Numbered from the stretch's first letter, positions 51,341 to 63,137 are shown. The stretch is DNA of 64,000 nt from Chrysophaeum taylorii (GCA_029834535.1 JAQMWT010000044.1:62001-126000), one strand, 5' to 3'. A program made the numbers and translations. The notes: generated by a model not told the origin, from the letters alone.

Positions 51341-54300
51341 TACAGTAGAGAAAATCTGAATTAGGGTTAGTATCTCTTATTCTAGAGAGAACTTTGCCAC
51401 CCTTTTTTTGTGATAATTTCAGAAAGAGGCTGATTGTTATTTAATTCGTTCACACGACTGGCTGTCCTCGTTTAGGAGACAGAGTTCTCACGCTCTGCTC
51501 AAGGGGAACACACAGTTGTGATTACTGTTCTCTACGAGCTTTGCAGTTTCGCCGCGTTGCGAGGGACAATTCTTCTCCTTCCCGCGAACGGCGCCAACAC
51601 CTATCCACGACGGCGTAGAGTCCGGGCGTCGTCGTAACGCACCTTTTGAACCACTTCTGGGGCAACGCGAAGTCGAGCACGCACAAAAATGTCGGGGCTC
51701 GAGTGCCTACGGTCGAAAATGCTTCGACAATAACGACGCTCTTGTCGCGGGGATGGATGGGAACAAGAGGAATGGCGTTCGAGCTTGACAACAGACATTT
51801 ATGTGGTCTATGCGCGTCGCCGGATGTACGCACGTTTTCTCGCCACGAGGGAACTGGCAGCAGCTGGCGCCTCCTTTCGCCACACGGGTGGTTCATGTTT
51901 ACCCCAGTCAAAAACTCGTCGCGGTCGTTCGTTTTTTTGGGTGTAGGTCTCATCGGATTCTGATGACGATCACCACCACCACCGAGCGTTGAAAAGCATC
52001 TGCTTTTTTTTTTCCCAGATGCGACTCGCTCCTCGGCCTAACAATGGGCGAAATACCCAAACCCCCGCTGTTCAAGAGCGCCGTGCACTACCGCTACGAC
52101 GACGCCGTCGGACGCGGGCTCTGTGTACTCCCATGTCGGAGACAGCAGCGCGAGCAACAAGGCTTCTGCCACGCTGAACCGCACCCGACGCAACGAACCG
52201 GGTTAGTTCGCAGCTGCGGCTAAGATTGTATCACCCCTAATAAATTTGAACGAGCGCACAACTCGGGCAGCCTTTTTCGGCGTCCTCGGCCGCCGCGTGC
52301 TCCTCACTCCTCGGAGATTTGCTCGTCGCGAAGTTTCGAAGGCTGCGGTACATGCCGAAGAGGGAACGCTGGATCTGCTGTTGTTCGACCTGTGGCACGA
52401 AGGGATTTTTTTGGATATATTTTGTCGGCCGTCCCAAGGATAGGTCATCGCCACACTCCTTTGCAAGCAGCCTGCGCGCTGCTCAACACTTGAGGAAAAT
52501 AAATGCCGAAGTGTTCCGTTCGCACTTTGCAAAGCTTTATCGCCGCCGGCCTTGTTTTTTGACGCAGAAGTCCTTTAGGATTCTATTCATTTTCTTTTCG
52601 AAAGGCCGCGGAAGCTACTTTGGGAAGTGCGGAGTTCCAGCGAAAAACTCGCACGCCTCGTGATCTTCCGTTTAACAACAAGTGCGGTTCTCCGACCCTC
52701 GATTGACCCCATCGTCGGCTTTAAGCTTGACCATTTTTTTTGGGACAGAACCAGCACACGTTTTCGAGTCTCTCGAAGCACGATGATGATGGAGATTCGT
52801 TGGACCTCAACTTGTGGCACCGAGAAAGTCGCACTCGAGTATAACGTATGCAGCAGACGACGTGGTGTTCCCGTTTGTCGTCGCCCCCCGTCTATCCATC
52901 CGGCACTTCTTTGCTGCTGCCAGCTGGCGTATGGAAGTCGACGAGGGTGACCGCCAAGCAGGGAAAGACTCTCGAGGTACTGTTGGTCCCCAAGCTAGAA
53001 AAAAATGACCCGACAACCTACTACTACGTAGAAGAAGGCGGCAGCGCCATTCGGAAGTGGGCTCGGTCACTACGTTTTTGCGTCGTCGAGAGACAAAACG
53101 AACTGTCTATGATGGTCTTATCCTTGGTGCGTGCCTAATCGAGGTTGTCTACAGTTGCCTACGATCTTTTCTCTCGCGCACCGACGAGTTCATTTAAAAC
53201 GCGCCGCCGCCAGAAAATCTGGAAACAACATCAAAACTCTAACCCCTCCAGCGCCACTCGCGCCTGGAGACTATCGACATCTAATCTGTCTCGCGCACGC
53301 GTCGGAGCCAGGCCACAACGTTGCCCGCATGCCATGGCATCGCCTCGGATTCAAGATGCTCACCTCGGATTCAAGATGCTCACCTCCGATTCAAGATGCT
53401 CACCTCATCGCGCGCCTCTGGACAAACGTCCCCCGCAGGTCGGGTCCGCTGAATCCTGGCGTCGATACGAATTCCCTTTCGGCTCGCCATTGTCCGAGCC
53501 GAGCGCGGGCAGGGCTTTGGTTGAGAATAAGGTTAGAAAGGGGGTGGAGGAGCGCTGCTGGTGACTACTTCGACCAGCTCGTTTAGCTTCCCTGCAAAAA
53601 CTCTTGCGGGCCATACGGCGAGGCGCAGACGATCAACCTCGCGTTCGTCGTCCTCGAGCGCGCGCATCGCGCGTCCTCGTCGTCCTCGAGCGCGCGCATC
53701 GCGCGTCCTCGTCGCCGGCGTGCGCTTCTTCCAAAAAAGTTTGTCACGCCGCTCAATTGCAATACGCTTGGCCTCGCGTTGACGCTCAAGCAGCATCGCC
53801 GCATCCGCGTCGCCGGCGGTAACAGCTTCACGACGAGCGGCCCGCAATCGCCCAACTCTTGTCGCGACGGACCGCGCGTTCCTCGCGCTCGAAAAAGCGA
53901 TCGTCTCGAACACGACACACGCGCCGCTTGTACACTTTCTCTTCGCCATTCCACTCCTGGGCGAGGACACTCGAGTACCAGTTCCTTTGAAAAGGAATTT
54001 ATTTACTTGCGCCTCTTTCGTTTTCCCGCACGACGATCTCTCGCCGAGCGCCGGACAGTTTTTTGTCTCGTCATCCCGGGCCGCGCGGCGGTCCGCCGTC
54101 GCTCTCCACGAAGGGGCGAGCCACGACGACGCGGTTTACCGCGAGAAAAACCAGAAGACGTCCTAAGCAGTCTTGGGGCTCTTCGGGTGAGAGATAATTC
54201 GTGCGCGAAACCGTCGTCGCCAGATCAGTATATCAGTTCGTTGCATACTAAACGGATCGCAAAAAACGGGAAGTTCAATGCGCGTCACGTTCTACACCCT

Positions 54301-54343
54301 CCCTTCGAGTGGGTTAGTTTTTCAACCAAAGGATTATTCGATT
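51341..54343. other. 3 kb without a recognised gene
   Basis: There are many short frames and none has a domain. A minus-strand frame at 53533-53970 includes a basic helix (LRAARREAVTAGDADAAMLL) of a kind found in many proteins. A 20-bp unit TCGGATTCAAGATGCTCACC occurs three times at 53343-53402, and a CCTCGAGCGCGCGCATCGCG unit twice at 53650-53706. Confidence 0.45.
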
Positions 54344-54381
54344 TGTGAGGAAGCTATGACACTTACCCCTGCACCACCACG
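54344..54381 (+). mobile_element. solo fragment of the copia LTR
   Basis: TGTGAGGAAGCTATGACACT followed by TACCCCTGCACCACCACGT matches the first half of the copia LTR. It lies 113 bp upstream of the NACHT-WD40 start codon. The rest of the element is absent. Confidence 0.85.
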
Positions 54382-54493
54382 TGTCCAGTATCCATACGTC
54401 TTTCTCTTATCGCTAGTAGTCTAACGCCTCATTCCATTCGTAACACGATTCGTAGCTGTTTTGATTCCATCAACGGCGCATTCTGTTCGCAAA

Positions 54494-57400
54494 ATGGTCG
54501 TCGTGGGGCTCGCGGCAGCGGCCGTGGAGAAAGTGGTGGAGACGGCGGCGACCGAGGTTGTCAAGAAGGTCGAGGCCTATCTGAACGGGCGCCCATCGGC
54601 CGACGAGCGCGAGACGCGCCTGCGCAACCGCTTGTCCACGCTCCGCGACGCCCTCATCGAGCTCAAGGGCGCCGTTGCTGCACCGAAGAAGACGTACGTC
54701 GAGGCGCTAGAAAAGACCGAAGAAGTCGTCGAGGAAGCGATCGAGACGGGACTTAAGTGGAATAATATGCCGTGGATCGAGAAATGGTTTGGTGGACCCG
54801 AGTACGACGACCTTTTCGCGCGGATCGACTCGAAAGTTACGGAGAGCATCGATGCCCTTCAGTTCGGCGTGATCGTCAACATAAACGCCGCGGTCACCGG
54901 TAGGGGTTCCGAACACCCGCCGAATTCAGAGCTCCGCAGTTGGTTACGTCCTGTCGAATTTGGCGCCGACGTCGAATCGTACGAGGCGCGTTACGTCGAG
55001 GGGACGCGAACGTGGTTTTTTGATTCTATCAAAACCTGGAGTCGCGATTTCGAAGCAACGCTCTGTCGAGCGGCCGTCGCGGACGCTGGCTTCGGCAAAA
55101 CGGCCATCATGTCGCACCTCGTCAAGATGATGGACGACCGCGTTCTCGCCGTTTTTCTCTGTCGGCACAACGACCCCACCAAACGCGACCCGCGTCACAT
55201 GATCACAACGCTCGCCTGGCAGATGGCGCAGAAGCTCGAGTCCTTTCGACTTATTCTCGAGCGCGCGCGCGAGACGGAGGGCACGCCGGATGCCGTTTCG
55301 ATCAGCACGGACGCGAGGGTTCTTGCTGATCGGTTGATCTTCCAGCCGCTCAGCGAGGTGGCGTCAGAGCTCCGAGACCGCGCTTCCGACGGCCAAGGCC
55401 GGTATGTTATTCTTATAGATGCGCTCGACGAGGCCGAGCATAACAGCAAGAATGCGCTTCTCGAGCTCGTGGCGCGCGACTTCGCCAAGCTACCGTCGCG
55501 CTGCGTCTGCCTCCTCGTCACGGCGCGGCGCGAAGTCGATATACGCAAGAAGCTCGCGCCGCTGTATCCCGACTACCTCAATGCCGAAAAGTACGCCGCT
55601 CAGTGCGCCGACGATGTCCGCAAGTTCCTTCGTCACGCGTTGGCACCATTCTTGGAGGGCAACGAGCTCGCGACCGCCGTTTCAACGCTTGCCGCCAAGG
55701 CGAACGGCTCGTTTTTGTATCTCCAATACGCGCGCGAGAGTATCGAGCGCGGTGATGTCGACTTCAACGCGTACCCGGTTGGCCTTGCTGGCGTGTACGA
55801 AAACGAACTGAGGCGCGTGTTCGGGGAAGATGGACTCGGCGACGCCAACAGCAAAACGCGCCGGGTCCTCGATACGATCGTCGCCGCGGAAGTTCTGTTG
55901 CATGTCACGGACGATTTGCCCGCCCTCAGCGGTGTTGGCGAGGGCGATGTTGTCGAGATAGTGCACGGTCTCGCGCAGTTTCTCCCCGTCACCGACAATA
56001 ACCGAATCACGTTTTATCACAAGTCTTTCGTCGACTGGCTCATCGGCGACGGCTGCGATCGTACCTTCGACAATTCTAAGTTTAAAGTTGACGCCACCAC
56101 TGCGCATCGTCGCCTCGCGGCGGCGTGCGCTTGGTCGCTCGTGCCGTTTCTCCGCGAGCGAACGGACCGCTTAGAGAGCGACATGCACGCGATCGACGCC
56201 CTACGGCGAACAACCAGCATTGCGGACGAGGGGCAGCAGCTCGCAACGGCTCCGTGCGGGTACGCTCTGCGGTGGATCGTAATCCATCTCCTCAAGGCTG
56301 GTCTCGAGGATGCCGCGCTCGCGACGTTGTGCTCGTTAGGATTAATATTCGAACGAGCAGCCGAACCCGATACGCTCATCTCGGACGCGGCCTTGTTACC
56401 TCGAGCGGCGCTCGTGCGCGACGCGCTCGTACTCGCGCGGAATGGTGTGCGCGAAGCCGGTACGTTGTGGCTTGCTGAAGAGCTGTGGCAGCGCCTTGCT
56501 CCACATGCTGGAGCCTGCGACTTTGCTGTCCGGCTTGCACGTGATGCGCGGAAAATGGCGCGCTCGGCGTTGATGTACTCGGCGCGAGAGGCATACTTCA
56601 CGCCCGCCGGCTCCGCTTTGCGCTGCGTGCTGGAGGGCCACTCGGGCAGGGTCAAGGGCATGACGGCTTTCGTCGACGAACACGGCGCGTCGCGACTCGC
56701 GAGTTGTTCCGACGACGGGGTGGTTCGCGTGTGGGATCCCGTCGCGGGCGGCGACGCGCTCCGCGTCCTCGAGGGCCACTCGGACAGGGTCGTTGGCGTG
56801 ACGGCCTTCGTCGACGCCGACGGCGCGCCGCGACTCGCGAGTTGTTCTGTCGACGGGACGGTTCGCGTGTGGGATCCCGTCGCGGGCGGCGACGCGCTCC
56901 GCGTCCTCGAGGGCCACTTGGGCGAGGTCAAAGGCGTGACGGCCTTCGTCGACGCCGACAGCGCGCCGCGACTCGTGAGTTGTTCTTACGACCGGACGGT
57001 TCGGGTGTGGGATCCCGTCGCGGGCGGCGACGCGCTCCGCATCCTCGAGGGCCACTCGAGATTGGTCACCGGCGTGACGGCCTTCGTCGACGCCGACGGC
57101 GCGCCGCGACTCGCGAGTTGTTCTTACGACGGGACGGTTCGCGTGTGGGATCCCGTCGCGGGCAGCGACGCGCCCCGCGTCTTCAAGGGCCACTCGGGCG
57201 GGGTCATCGGCGTGACGGCCTTCGTCGACGCCGACGACGCGCCGCGACTCGCGAGTTATTCTTACGACGAGACGGTTCGCGTGTGGGATCCCGTCGCGGG
57301 CGGCGACGCGCTCCGCGTCCTCGAAGGCCACTCGGGATACGTCAACAGCGTGACGGCAATCGTCGACGCCGACGGCCCGCCGCGACTCGCGAGTTGTTCT

Positions 57401-58714
57401 GACGACGGGACGGTTCGCGTGTGGGATCCATTCGCGGGCGGCGACGCGCTCCGCGTCCTCGAGGGCCACTCGCGTTGTGTCAAGGGCGTGACGGCCTTCG
57501 TCGACGCCGACGGCGCGCCGCGACTCGCGAGTTGTTCTCTGGACAATACGGTTCGCGTGTGGGATCCCGTCGCGGGCGGCGACGCGCTCCGCGTCTTTGA
57601 GGGTCACTCGGGATACGTCAACGGCGTGAAAGCCTTCGTCGACGCCGACGGCACGCGGCGACTCGCGAGTTGTTCAGACGACCGGACGGTTCACGTGTGG
57701 GATCCAGTTGCGGGCGGCGACGCGCTCCGCGTCCTCGAGGGCCACTCCAATAGGGTCAAAGGCGTGACGGCCTTCGTCGACGCCGACGGCGCGCCGCGAC
57801 TCGCGAGTTGTTCTTGGGACCGGACGGTTCGGGTGTGGGATCCCGTCGCGGGCGGCGACGCGCTCTGCGTCCTCGAGGGCCACTCGCGTTACGTCAACGG
57901 CGTGAGGGCCTTCGTCGACGCCGACGGCACGCGGCGACTCGCGAGTTGTTCCGACGACGGGACGGTTCGCGTGTGGGATCCAGTTGCGGGCGGCGACGCA
58001 CCCCGCGTCCTCGAGGGCCACTCCAATAGGGTCAAAGGCGTGACGGCCTTCGTCGACGCCGACGGCGCGCCGCGACTCGCGAGTTGTTCTTGGGACCGGA
58101 CGGTTCGCGTGTGGGATCCCGTCGCGGGCGGCGACGCGCTCCGCGTCCTCGAGGGCCACTCGGGATACGTCACCGGCGTGACGGCCTTCGTCGACGCCGA
58201 CGGTGCGCCGCGACTCGCGAGTTGTTCCGACGACGGGACGGTTCGCGTGTGGGATTCAGTTGCGGGCGGCGACGCGCCCCGCGTCCTCGAGGGCCACTCG
58301 AACAGGGTTAAAGGCGTGACGGCCTTCGTCGACGCCGACGGCGCGCCGCGACTCGCGAGTTGTTCTTGGGACCGGACGGTTCGGGTGTGGGATCCCGTCG
58401 CGGGCGGCGATGCGCCCCGCGTCCTCGAGGGCCACTCGCACTACGTCAACGGCGTGACGGCCTTCGTCGACGCCGACGGCGCGCCGCGACTCGCGAGTTA
58501 TTCCGACGACGGGACGGTTCGCGTGTGGGCTCCCGTCGCGGGTGGCGGTGCAGTCTGTGTAATTCCACTCCACATACCGCCGACTGCAATCTCGATTTCG
58601 TCATCTACTTCGCTGACGCCGGGAGGTTCGCGTGCTACGCATCACGCTATTGTTGTCGGCCACAAGGATGGTGACTTGTCCTTTTGGGTGAGATGCCATG
58701 CGGGTGGACGATAG
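54494..58714 (+). CDS. NACHT-WD40 STAND receptor (NLR-like)
   Basis: The first in-frame ATG is 54494 (A at -3, G at +4), giving about 1,406 residues; the frame is open upstream to 54461 without an ATG. Residue numbers here count from 54461. The N-terminus (12-150) is alpha-helical and Ala/Glu-rich, perhaps an effector domain, not identified. The NACHT ATPase has Walker A ADAGFGKT (207-214) and Walker B VILIDALDE (316-324), and continues with LVTARRE and a winged-helix-like region with FYHKSFVDWLIGD. An unassigned helical region leads to 14 WD repeats of exactly 46 residues (723-1366) and a degenerate fifteenth. Such STAND proteins oligomerise on ligand binding, and in fungi mediate self/non-self recognition. 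No intron, frameshift or stop. Ligand and output are unknown. Confidence 0.93.
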   Translation: MVVVGLAAAAVEKVVETAATEVVKKVEAYLNGRPSADERETRLRNRLSTLRDALIELKGAVAAPKKTYVEALEKTEEVVEEAIETGLKWNNMPWIEKWFGGPEYDDLFARIDSKVTESIDALQFGVIVNINAAVTGRGSEHPPNSELRSWLRPVEFGADVESYEARYVEGTRTWFFDSIKTWSRDFEATLCRAAVADAGFGKTAIMSHLVKMMDDRVLAVFLCRHNDPTKRDPRHMITTLAWQMAQKLESFRLILERARETEGTPDAVSISTDARVLADRLIFQPLSEVASELRDRASDGQGRYVILIDALDEAEHNSKNALLELVARDFAKLPSRCVCLLVTARREVDIRKKLAPLYPDYLNAEKYAAQCADDVRKFLRHALAPFLEGNELATAVSTLAAKANGSFLYLQYARESIERGDVDFNAYPVGLAGVYENELRRVFGEDGLGDANSKTRRVLDTIVAAEVLLHVTDDLPALSGVGEGDVVEIVHGLAQFLPVTDNNRITFYHKSFVDWLIGDGCDRTFDNSKFKVDATTAHRRLAAACAWSLVPFLRERTDRLESDMHAIDALRRTTSIADEGQQLATAPCGYALRWIVIHLLKAGLEDAALATLCSLGLIFERAAEPDTLISDAALLPRAALVRDALVLARNGVREAGTLWLAEELWQRLAPHAGACDFAVRLARDARKMARSALMYSAREAYFTPAGSALRCVLEGHSGRVKGMTAFVDEHGASRLASCSDDGVVRVWDPVAGGDALRVLEGHSDRVVGVTAFVDADGAPRLASCSVDGTVRVWDPVAGGDALRVLEGHLGEVKGVTAFVDADSAPRLVSCSYDRTVRVWDPVAGGDALRILEGHSRLVTGVTAFVDADGAPRLASCSYDGTVRVWDPVAGSDAPRVFKGHSGGVIGVTAFVDADDAPRLASYSYDETVRVWDPVAGGDALRVLEGHSGYVNSVTAIVDADGPPRLASCSDDGTVRVWDPFAGGDALRVLEGHSRCVKGVTAFVDADGAPRLASCSLDNTVRVWDPVAGGDALRVFEGHSGYVNGVKAFVDADGTRRLASCSDDRTVHVWDPVAGGDALRVLEGHSNRVKGVTAFVDADGAPRLASCSWDRTVRVWDPVAGGDALCVLEGHSRYVNGVRAFVDADGTRRLASCSDDGTVRVWDPVAGGDAPRVLEGHSNRVKGVTAFVDADGAPRLASCSWDRTVRVWDPVAGGDALRVLEGHSGYVTGVTAFVDADGAPRLASCSDDGTVRVWDSVAGGDAPRVLEGHSNRVKGVTAFVDADGAPRLASCSWDRTVRVWDPVAGGDAPRVLEGHSHYVNGVTAFVDADGAPRLASYSDDGTVRVWAPVAGGGAVCVIPLHIPPTAISISSSTSLTPGGSRATHHAIVVGHKDGDLSFWVRCHAGGR
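56627..58558 (+). repeat. 14 tandem 138-bp WD40 units
   Basis: Fourteen in-frame units of exactly 138 bp encode the pattern LEGHS..V.GVTAFVDADG, then APRLASCS.D.TVRVWDPVA and GGDALR. Units are mostly over 85-90% alike. Differences concentrate at unit positions 7, 8, 10, 29 and 31. Confidence 0.95.
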
Positions 58715-59972
58715 GTTTTGGTCAATCCGTCGATGTGACTGTACGAAAGCCTGCGTCGATGGACTGGACATGACTCCTGCGTCCTGTTGTGAGCGCAACC
58801 TTAAATCTTTGTCGAGCGAAACGCACTCGAAGAAGTGTTCGAGCGAAGGTGCCAGGCGTGGGACTATCGGCACTTGGCCCGACGTCAGGCGACTGAGGAT
58901 GGCGCCAGTGCGAGAACGAAAACAAGTATTATAGTGTAGGAGAGTCCGCCATGTAGCGTGCTTCGAGGGGATGTTAGTGAGGTCGGCGCCTGGTGTGTTG
59001 CGCCATAATCCTCGTACTTATACGGCCCGTTGGTTATTACGGCCCATGGCGATTGGCCACACCGGACCTTTGTTTGCATTTTGGCGAGACTTCCCATTCG
59101 CGAGTCTACGAAAGTCGTGGTTGGACACAAGTTCACCAAAGAGTCGACGAAAATAAAAGCGTATTGAGAGAGCGGACCTCGAATTAATAATTCGAGCAGG
59201 GCGAGCACCATATATGGGTTTAGCCACAAGCGCTTCTGGCAGAAGGCCACCCGGAGGACACTGCGGTGACAGCCGGGATTAAGACCTACGAGAGAGTCAA
59301 CCCCTCGCAACAAGAGAGGAGTACCGAAACGCGAGTACAGAGCCGAACCGTCGTGGTCCAAAGGGTAGTACGAAAATTCAAGGGTTGTTGCCCAGCATGG
59401 ACGAGTTTCCCAAGCAGCCTGCAGAAGCAGGACGATCGAAACCACCGGCGACGTCGAAGCGCCCGCCGTGGCCTTGACGTGCGGTGCACCTCAAGTATGA
59501 TCGTTGTGGGATGTCGGGATAACACCAACCCAAACGTCACAAAGCCCGACGTCGGCCACCATCGCGCTTTTGCAACGCGCCAGGTGGTGGCGAGTCGATG
59601 TCAAAAAACTGAATAAGCCGCTGCTGCTCGAGTCCTGGAAAAACAAAGGCGGAAAGTTGGCGAGATTGGCGCGTCTTTGCTTGGGAGAACGCCACCGTCG
59701 AAAAAACCCGAGAGCCGTCGTCGAAAGTAGATCTCTCGATCCGATGGGTGTCTCAGTTATAATATATGGAGCAATGCTGGATGGAAGCAAGACTTAAAAA
59801 TACCGTCGTCCACCGAAGTTTGCAGAAGAACAGCTCACAAACAGTCGCAGCAGCAGCAGCAGGAGTGTTTAGAAACCGGACAACGTCGAGCAAACCAATA
59901 ACGTTCATGTCTTACTTTATCTTAGACGCTCATCGCAGCTGGGGAACCCGGACCAGCGCCGACAGATTTCTG
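58715..59972. other. no recognised gene
   Basis: Short frames on both strands have no domain. A plus-strand stretch near 59028-59150 (RPMAIGHTGPLFAFWRDFPF) looks protein-like but is broken by stops on both sides. Confidence 0.45.
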
Positions 59973-60164
59973 TGAGCTGAAGTGAGCTTCCGCCCCCCGA
60001 CGATCAAATTAAGTGAGCTGAAGTGAGCTTCCGCCCCCCGACGATCAAATTAAGTGAGCTGAAGTGAGCTTCCGCCCCCCGACGATCAAATTAAGTGAGC
60101 TGAAGTGAGCTTCCGCCCCCCGACGATCAAATTAAGTGAGCTGAAGTGAGCTTCCGCCCCCCGT
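59973..60164. repeat. 41-bp satellite, about 4.7 copies
   Basis: The unit TGAGCTGAAGTGAGCTTCCG plus CCCCCCGACGATCAAATTAAG repeats from 59973 at 41-bp spacing, apparently without variation until the last, partial copy. Confidence 0.95.
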
Positions 60165-63137
60165 TAGTTAATCTCGCGGCGCAGAGGCCTCAACGTCGTT
60201 GACGACACATCATGAGCGAGCTGCTTCGGAGAATATGTTGCTCGCAGACCTCTTGGAACAACAACAAGGAAGCGCGGCTCTCGCCGCCAAACGGTCGAGT
60301 CCATATGACCGTTGAATTCGATCAACGACACAAAATTAACCACCGATAGAGCATCGCATCGATAAAACCCCGCCTCGCGGCTCTCGACTTTTTCTTTCGC
60401 AGGGTAATTTACGTCGCCACAGGTCTGTCGCTTTTTCTGGGCGCGCCGGGCGAGCTCGAAGGCGCTTGTCCTCCTTTGCTTTGCGCTTTGAGCCCGCGAG
60501 GTTGTTTGTTGGCCGAACCGCGCGGTGATCCGAACGCGGCGGGACACATCACACTTCATATCATGGTTGTTGGCAACGCGAACGACAACAACTTGGCGCT
60601 AGGTTCGGGCGGCTGACGGTTCCGTCCCAGGGGTTGGTGGTGCGCGCATTCCGTAGAAGAAAAATGCCCTCCCTTATCGCGGCGCGCTTCATCTTCTCTC
60701 GAACCTTCTTATTCGAGTCCTAGAAAGAGCTGCTTCACGGCGATGGCGCCCTGTAACTCCGGGTGTTCGACCACCTCAAGATTCGTGCCGTTCGCGAGAT
60801 GGCCGCTGCTGCTGCAAAGATCGTCTGCTGCTGCTTCTTCTTCCTAGCGTCCGCTGATTTCTTCGCTAGAAGTTTCTTAGCGCGGGCTTCGGCTTCGCCG
60901 TTGGGGGTTTGGGGCCCGTCATATTGAACGCGACTCTTGGCGACTGACTCTTGGCGAGTGTGCTTTAATGATGTGCCGCCGCCATCGCCAGACGACTTTT
61001 GCGGAGGCTGCCGACCACCAGTCCACAAACTACTTCGAGGACGCCCACTATGTCTCGGCGATTCGGACTTTCCCTTAGTTCTTTCTTTCTTTCTTTCTTC
61101 TGGCGCCGACGTCGAAGCAAATTATGGGAGGCTGCCGGCAAAAAGTACGCATCTCCTCCGGTCGAGGAGGAGGCCCGCCGCCGACGAGCTGCCCAGCAGA
61201 GAAGCTGCACCTCCTCCCAACCCCGAGCCTCCTGCCCGAAATAAAACGCCGGAGTTGCGACCGACGACCGTCAGTGCCCGGGCGGCGGCGGCCGCGCGCC
61301 GTCGGGGTCTGCCGGCTCTTGCCGTGAACAAATGTCGAAAACTTGGGCAGGCTCAACTCGAACCTCCAGCAAAAAATGAGACGCGAGACGATCCAAAGAG
61401 TACCGCTGAGGAATAATTGTTCCGAAGCCTGTTAATGCTTTGATTCTGCTACGGTTTCTTACGGCGAACGCTTCTTCTTTCCAAAACCGCCGAGCTGCTG
61501 CTGGCTGGTGTCGCCGTGCTCGTACTCTCGCGACAGACGCGGACGTCGACTGAAGAACATCTTTCGGTAGCGAGGAGCGAACTGCGGAGGCTTGTTGTCT
61601 TTGCAGGCTTTGGAGCCTACGGTCGTCGCCGACAGCGGCCAACAACCGTAAAAGCGTGATTCGATGATCTCCTTCTGGTGCGCCGACTGACTTCGCGCGG
61701 TCCAGCCTCTCTATCAGGCACAAATTTAATTCCACGCGGGCCATCCTTTGGGACATCCCAGCAGGAGCCACCTTTTTCGTATTGTACCAAAAGGAATGAA
61801 TGCCCGAGAGAAACTCGTTCGATCACCGGCGTGCCTGCGATCCCCGGGAGTGAGCATCTCCGGACGCGCTCTGAAATAAGCACCACCTCCATTGTTCTCG
61901 AAACCCGCCTGACTCCGAAGGATTTGTCCGAATCACCAAATGATCTCGAGGGCAAAAAAGGCGAGGCGACGCGTCGTGATGCCCAGCCGTCTCCAGAGCG
62001 AGCGCGCCTCGGACGAGTTCTAAACACTGTGAGTCCCATCTCGTACGACCCCGGCCGGCGGCGGCGCCGCGGACTCCGCCGTCGAGTCTCAACCCATTTG
62101 TTTTTTTCCTGAGGTAGTGGGATGGCCCGTCGACGTCGACCGCGCGCTCGGGCGTCGGGCCGAGCCGCGTCGAGCGACATTCCGTCTTCTTCGGTGCTCG
62201 AAGACGTGCGAAGTCCAGCCACCAACTCGGTCGAGCAGCGCGCAACGTCGCGTTGGAGGGTCTTGGGTCCCGACGTTGATACGCCAGCCGGAGCAACTGC
62301 CGGCGCGAGTCAAGAAGCTTCGGTCGGACCGCGCGAGATTGTAATGCAACGACGATAGGTCACGATGCTCGAGGGCATTCAGATCTGCGATGTGTGCAAG
62401 CTCGGCGAAAAACTACCCACGCCGTGTTGGCAAGCGCCTGCGGATTGAATTCGCCAAGCCGCGAAGAAGCGGCACCGGAAATCGCGCGGGAAAAAGAAGG
62501 CTCGGGAGCCTCGATGCCCGCCGTCGCGAAGAGAGCGCCCGCGCGTCAAACTCTCGGATGCGGCGCCGACAACCGTCGGCGAGGCCATCAAACGGCGCGT
62601 TGAGTGTCGCGGTTTCCGCGTCTAAACTTGACTGCGGTGCGCGGCTGTCGTCGCCAAGTTCCGAATTGTTCGCCTCGAGCCGCGAAGAGTGAGAGAGTCG
62701 TCTCGGGCGCCCCTCATCTGCTATATGCTGCCATCGCGGTGCCTCGCGCAGTGTCTCTTGTCTTGTCGTCGTCGAGAAGGCCGCAAGTCTCGACGACCGT
62801 CGCGGTGCGCGCCAGAGAAGCCTCGCCTCGCCTCGGGGGGTCGAGAGTTGTCCTCATCCAGCGACCGCTTTTTTCTGGCGCGATGAGTCGTCGCGTTCCT
62901 GTTGGTCCCGATGATCGCCGCGGGCTCCGGTCGGTGGTTTCTCGTCGACGTACAGAAACTCCCGATCGTCGTCCTTCGTTCGATTCATCAGCTGTTGCTC
63001 AAGACGAGTGAAGAAGGGTTTTAAGAGGTATAGGTTAAGGGGAGGTGGTTGTGGAAAAAGAATTCGAAGGTTTTGGTGAGTTGTTTGTGTCGGGACTCGA
63101 CATGAGGGGTGTGCCCGAAGAAGGGTTTTTAATTAAA
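60165..63137. other. 3 kb without a recognised gene
   Basis: Several frames of 130-200 codons are open on both strands (60164-60559 minus, 61617-62225 minus, 62604-63011 plus), none with a recognisable domain. A TTTC microsatellite lies at about 61079-61099. A fragment near 62364-62440 (MLEGIQICDVCKLGEKLPTP) has a C..C pair but no wider context. Confidence 0.45.

Noticed and set aside
56396-57607. 403-codon minus-strand frame across the WD repeats
   Set aside because: It is the antisense shadow of the 138-bp repeats; open only because the repeat unit lacks stops in that frame.
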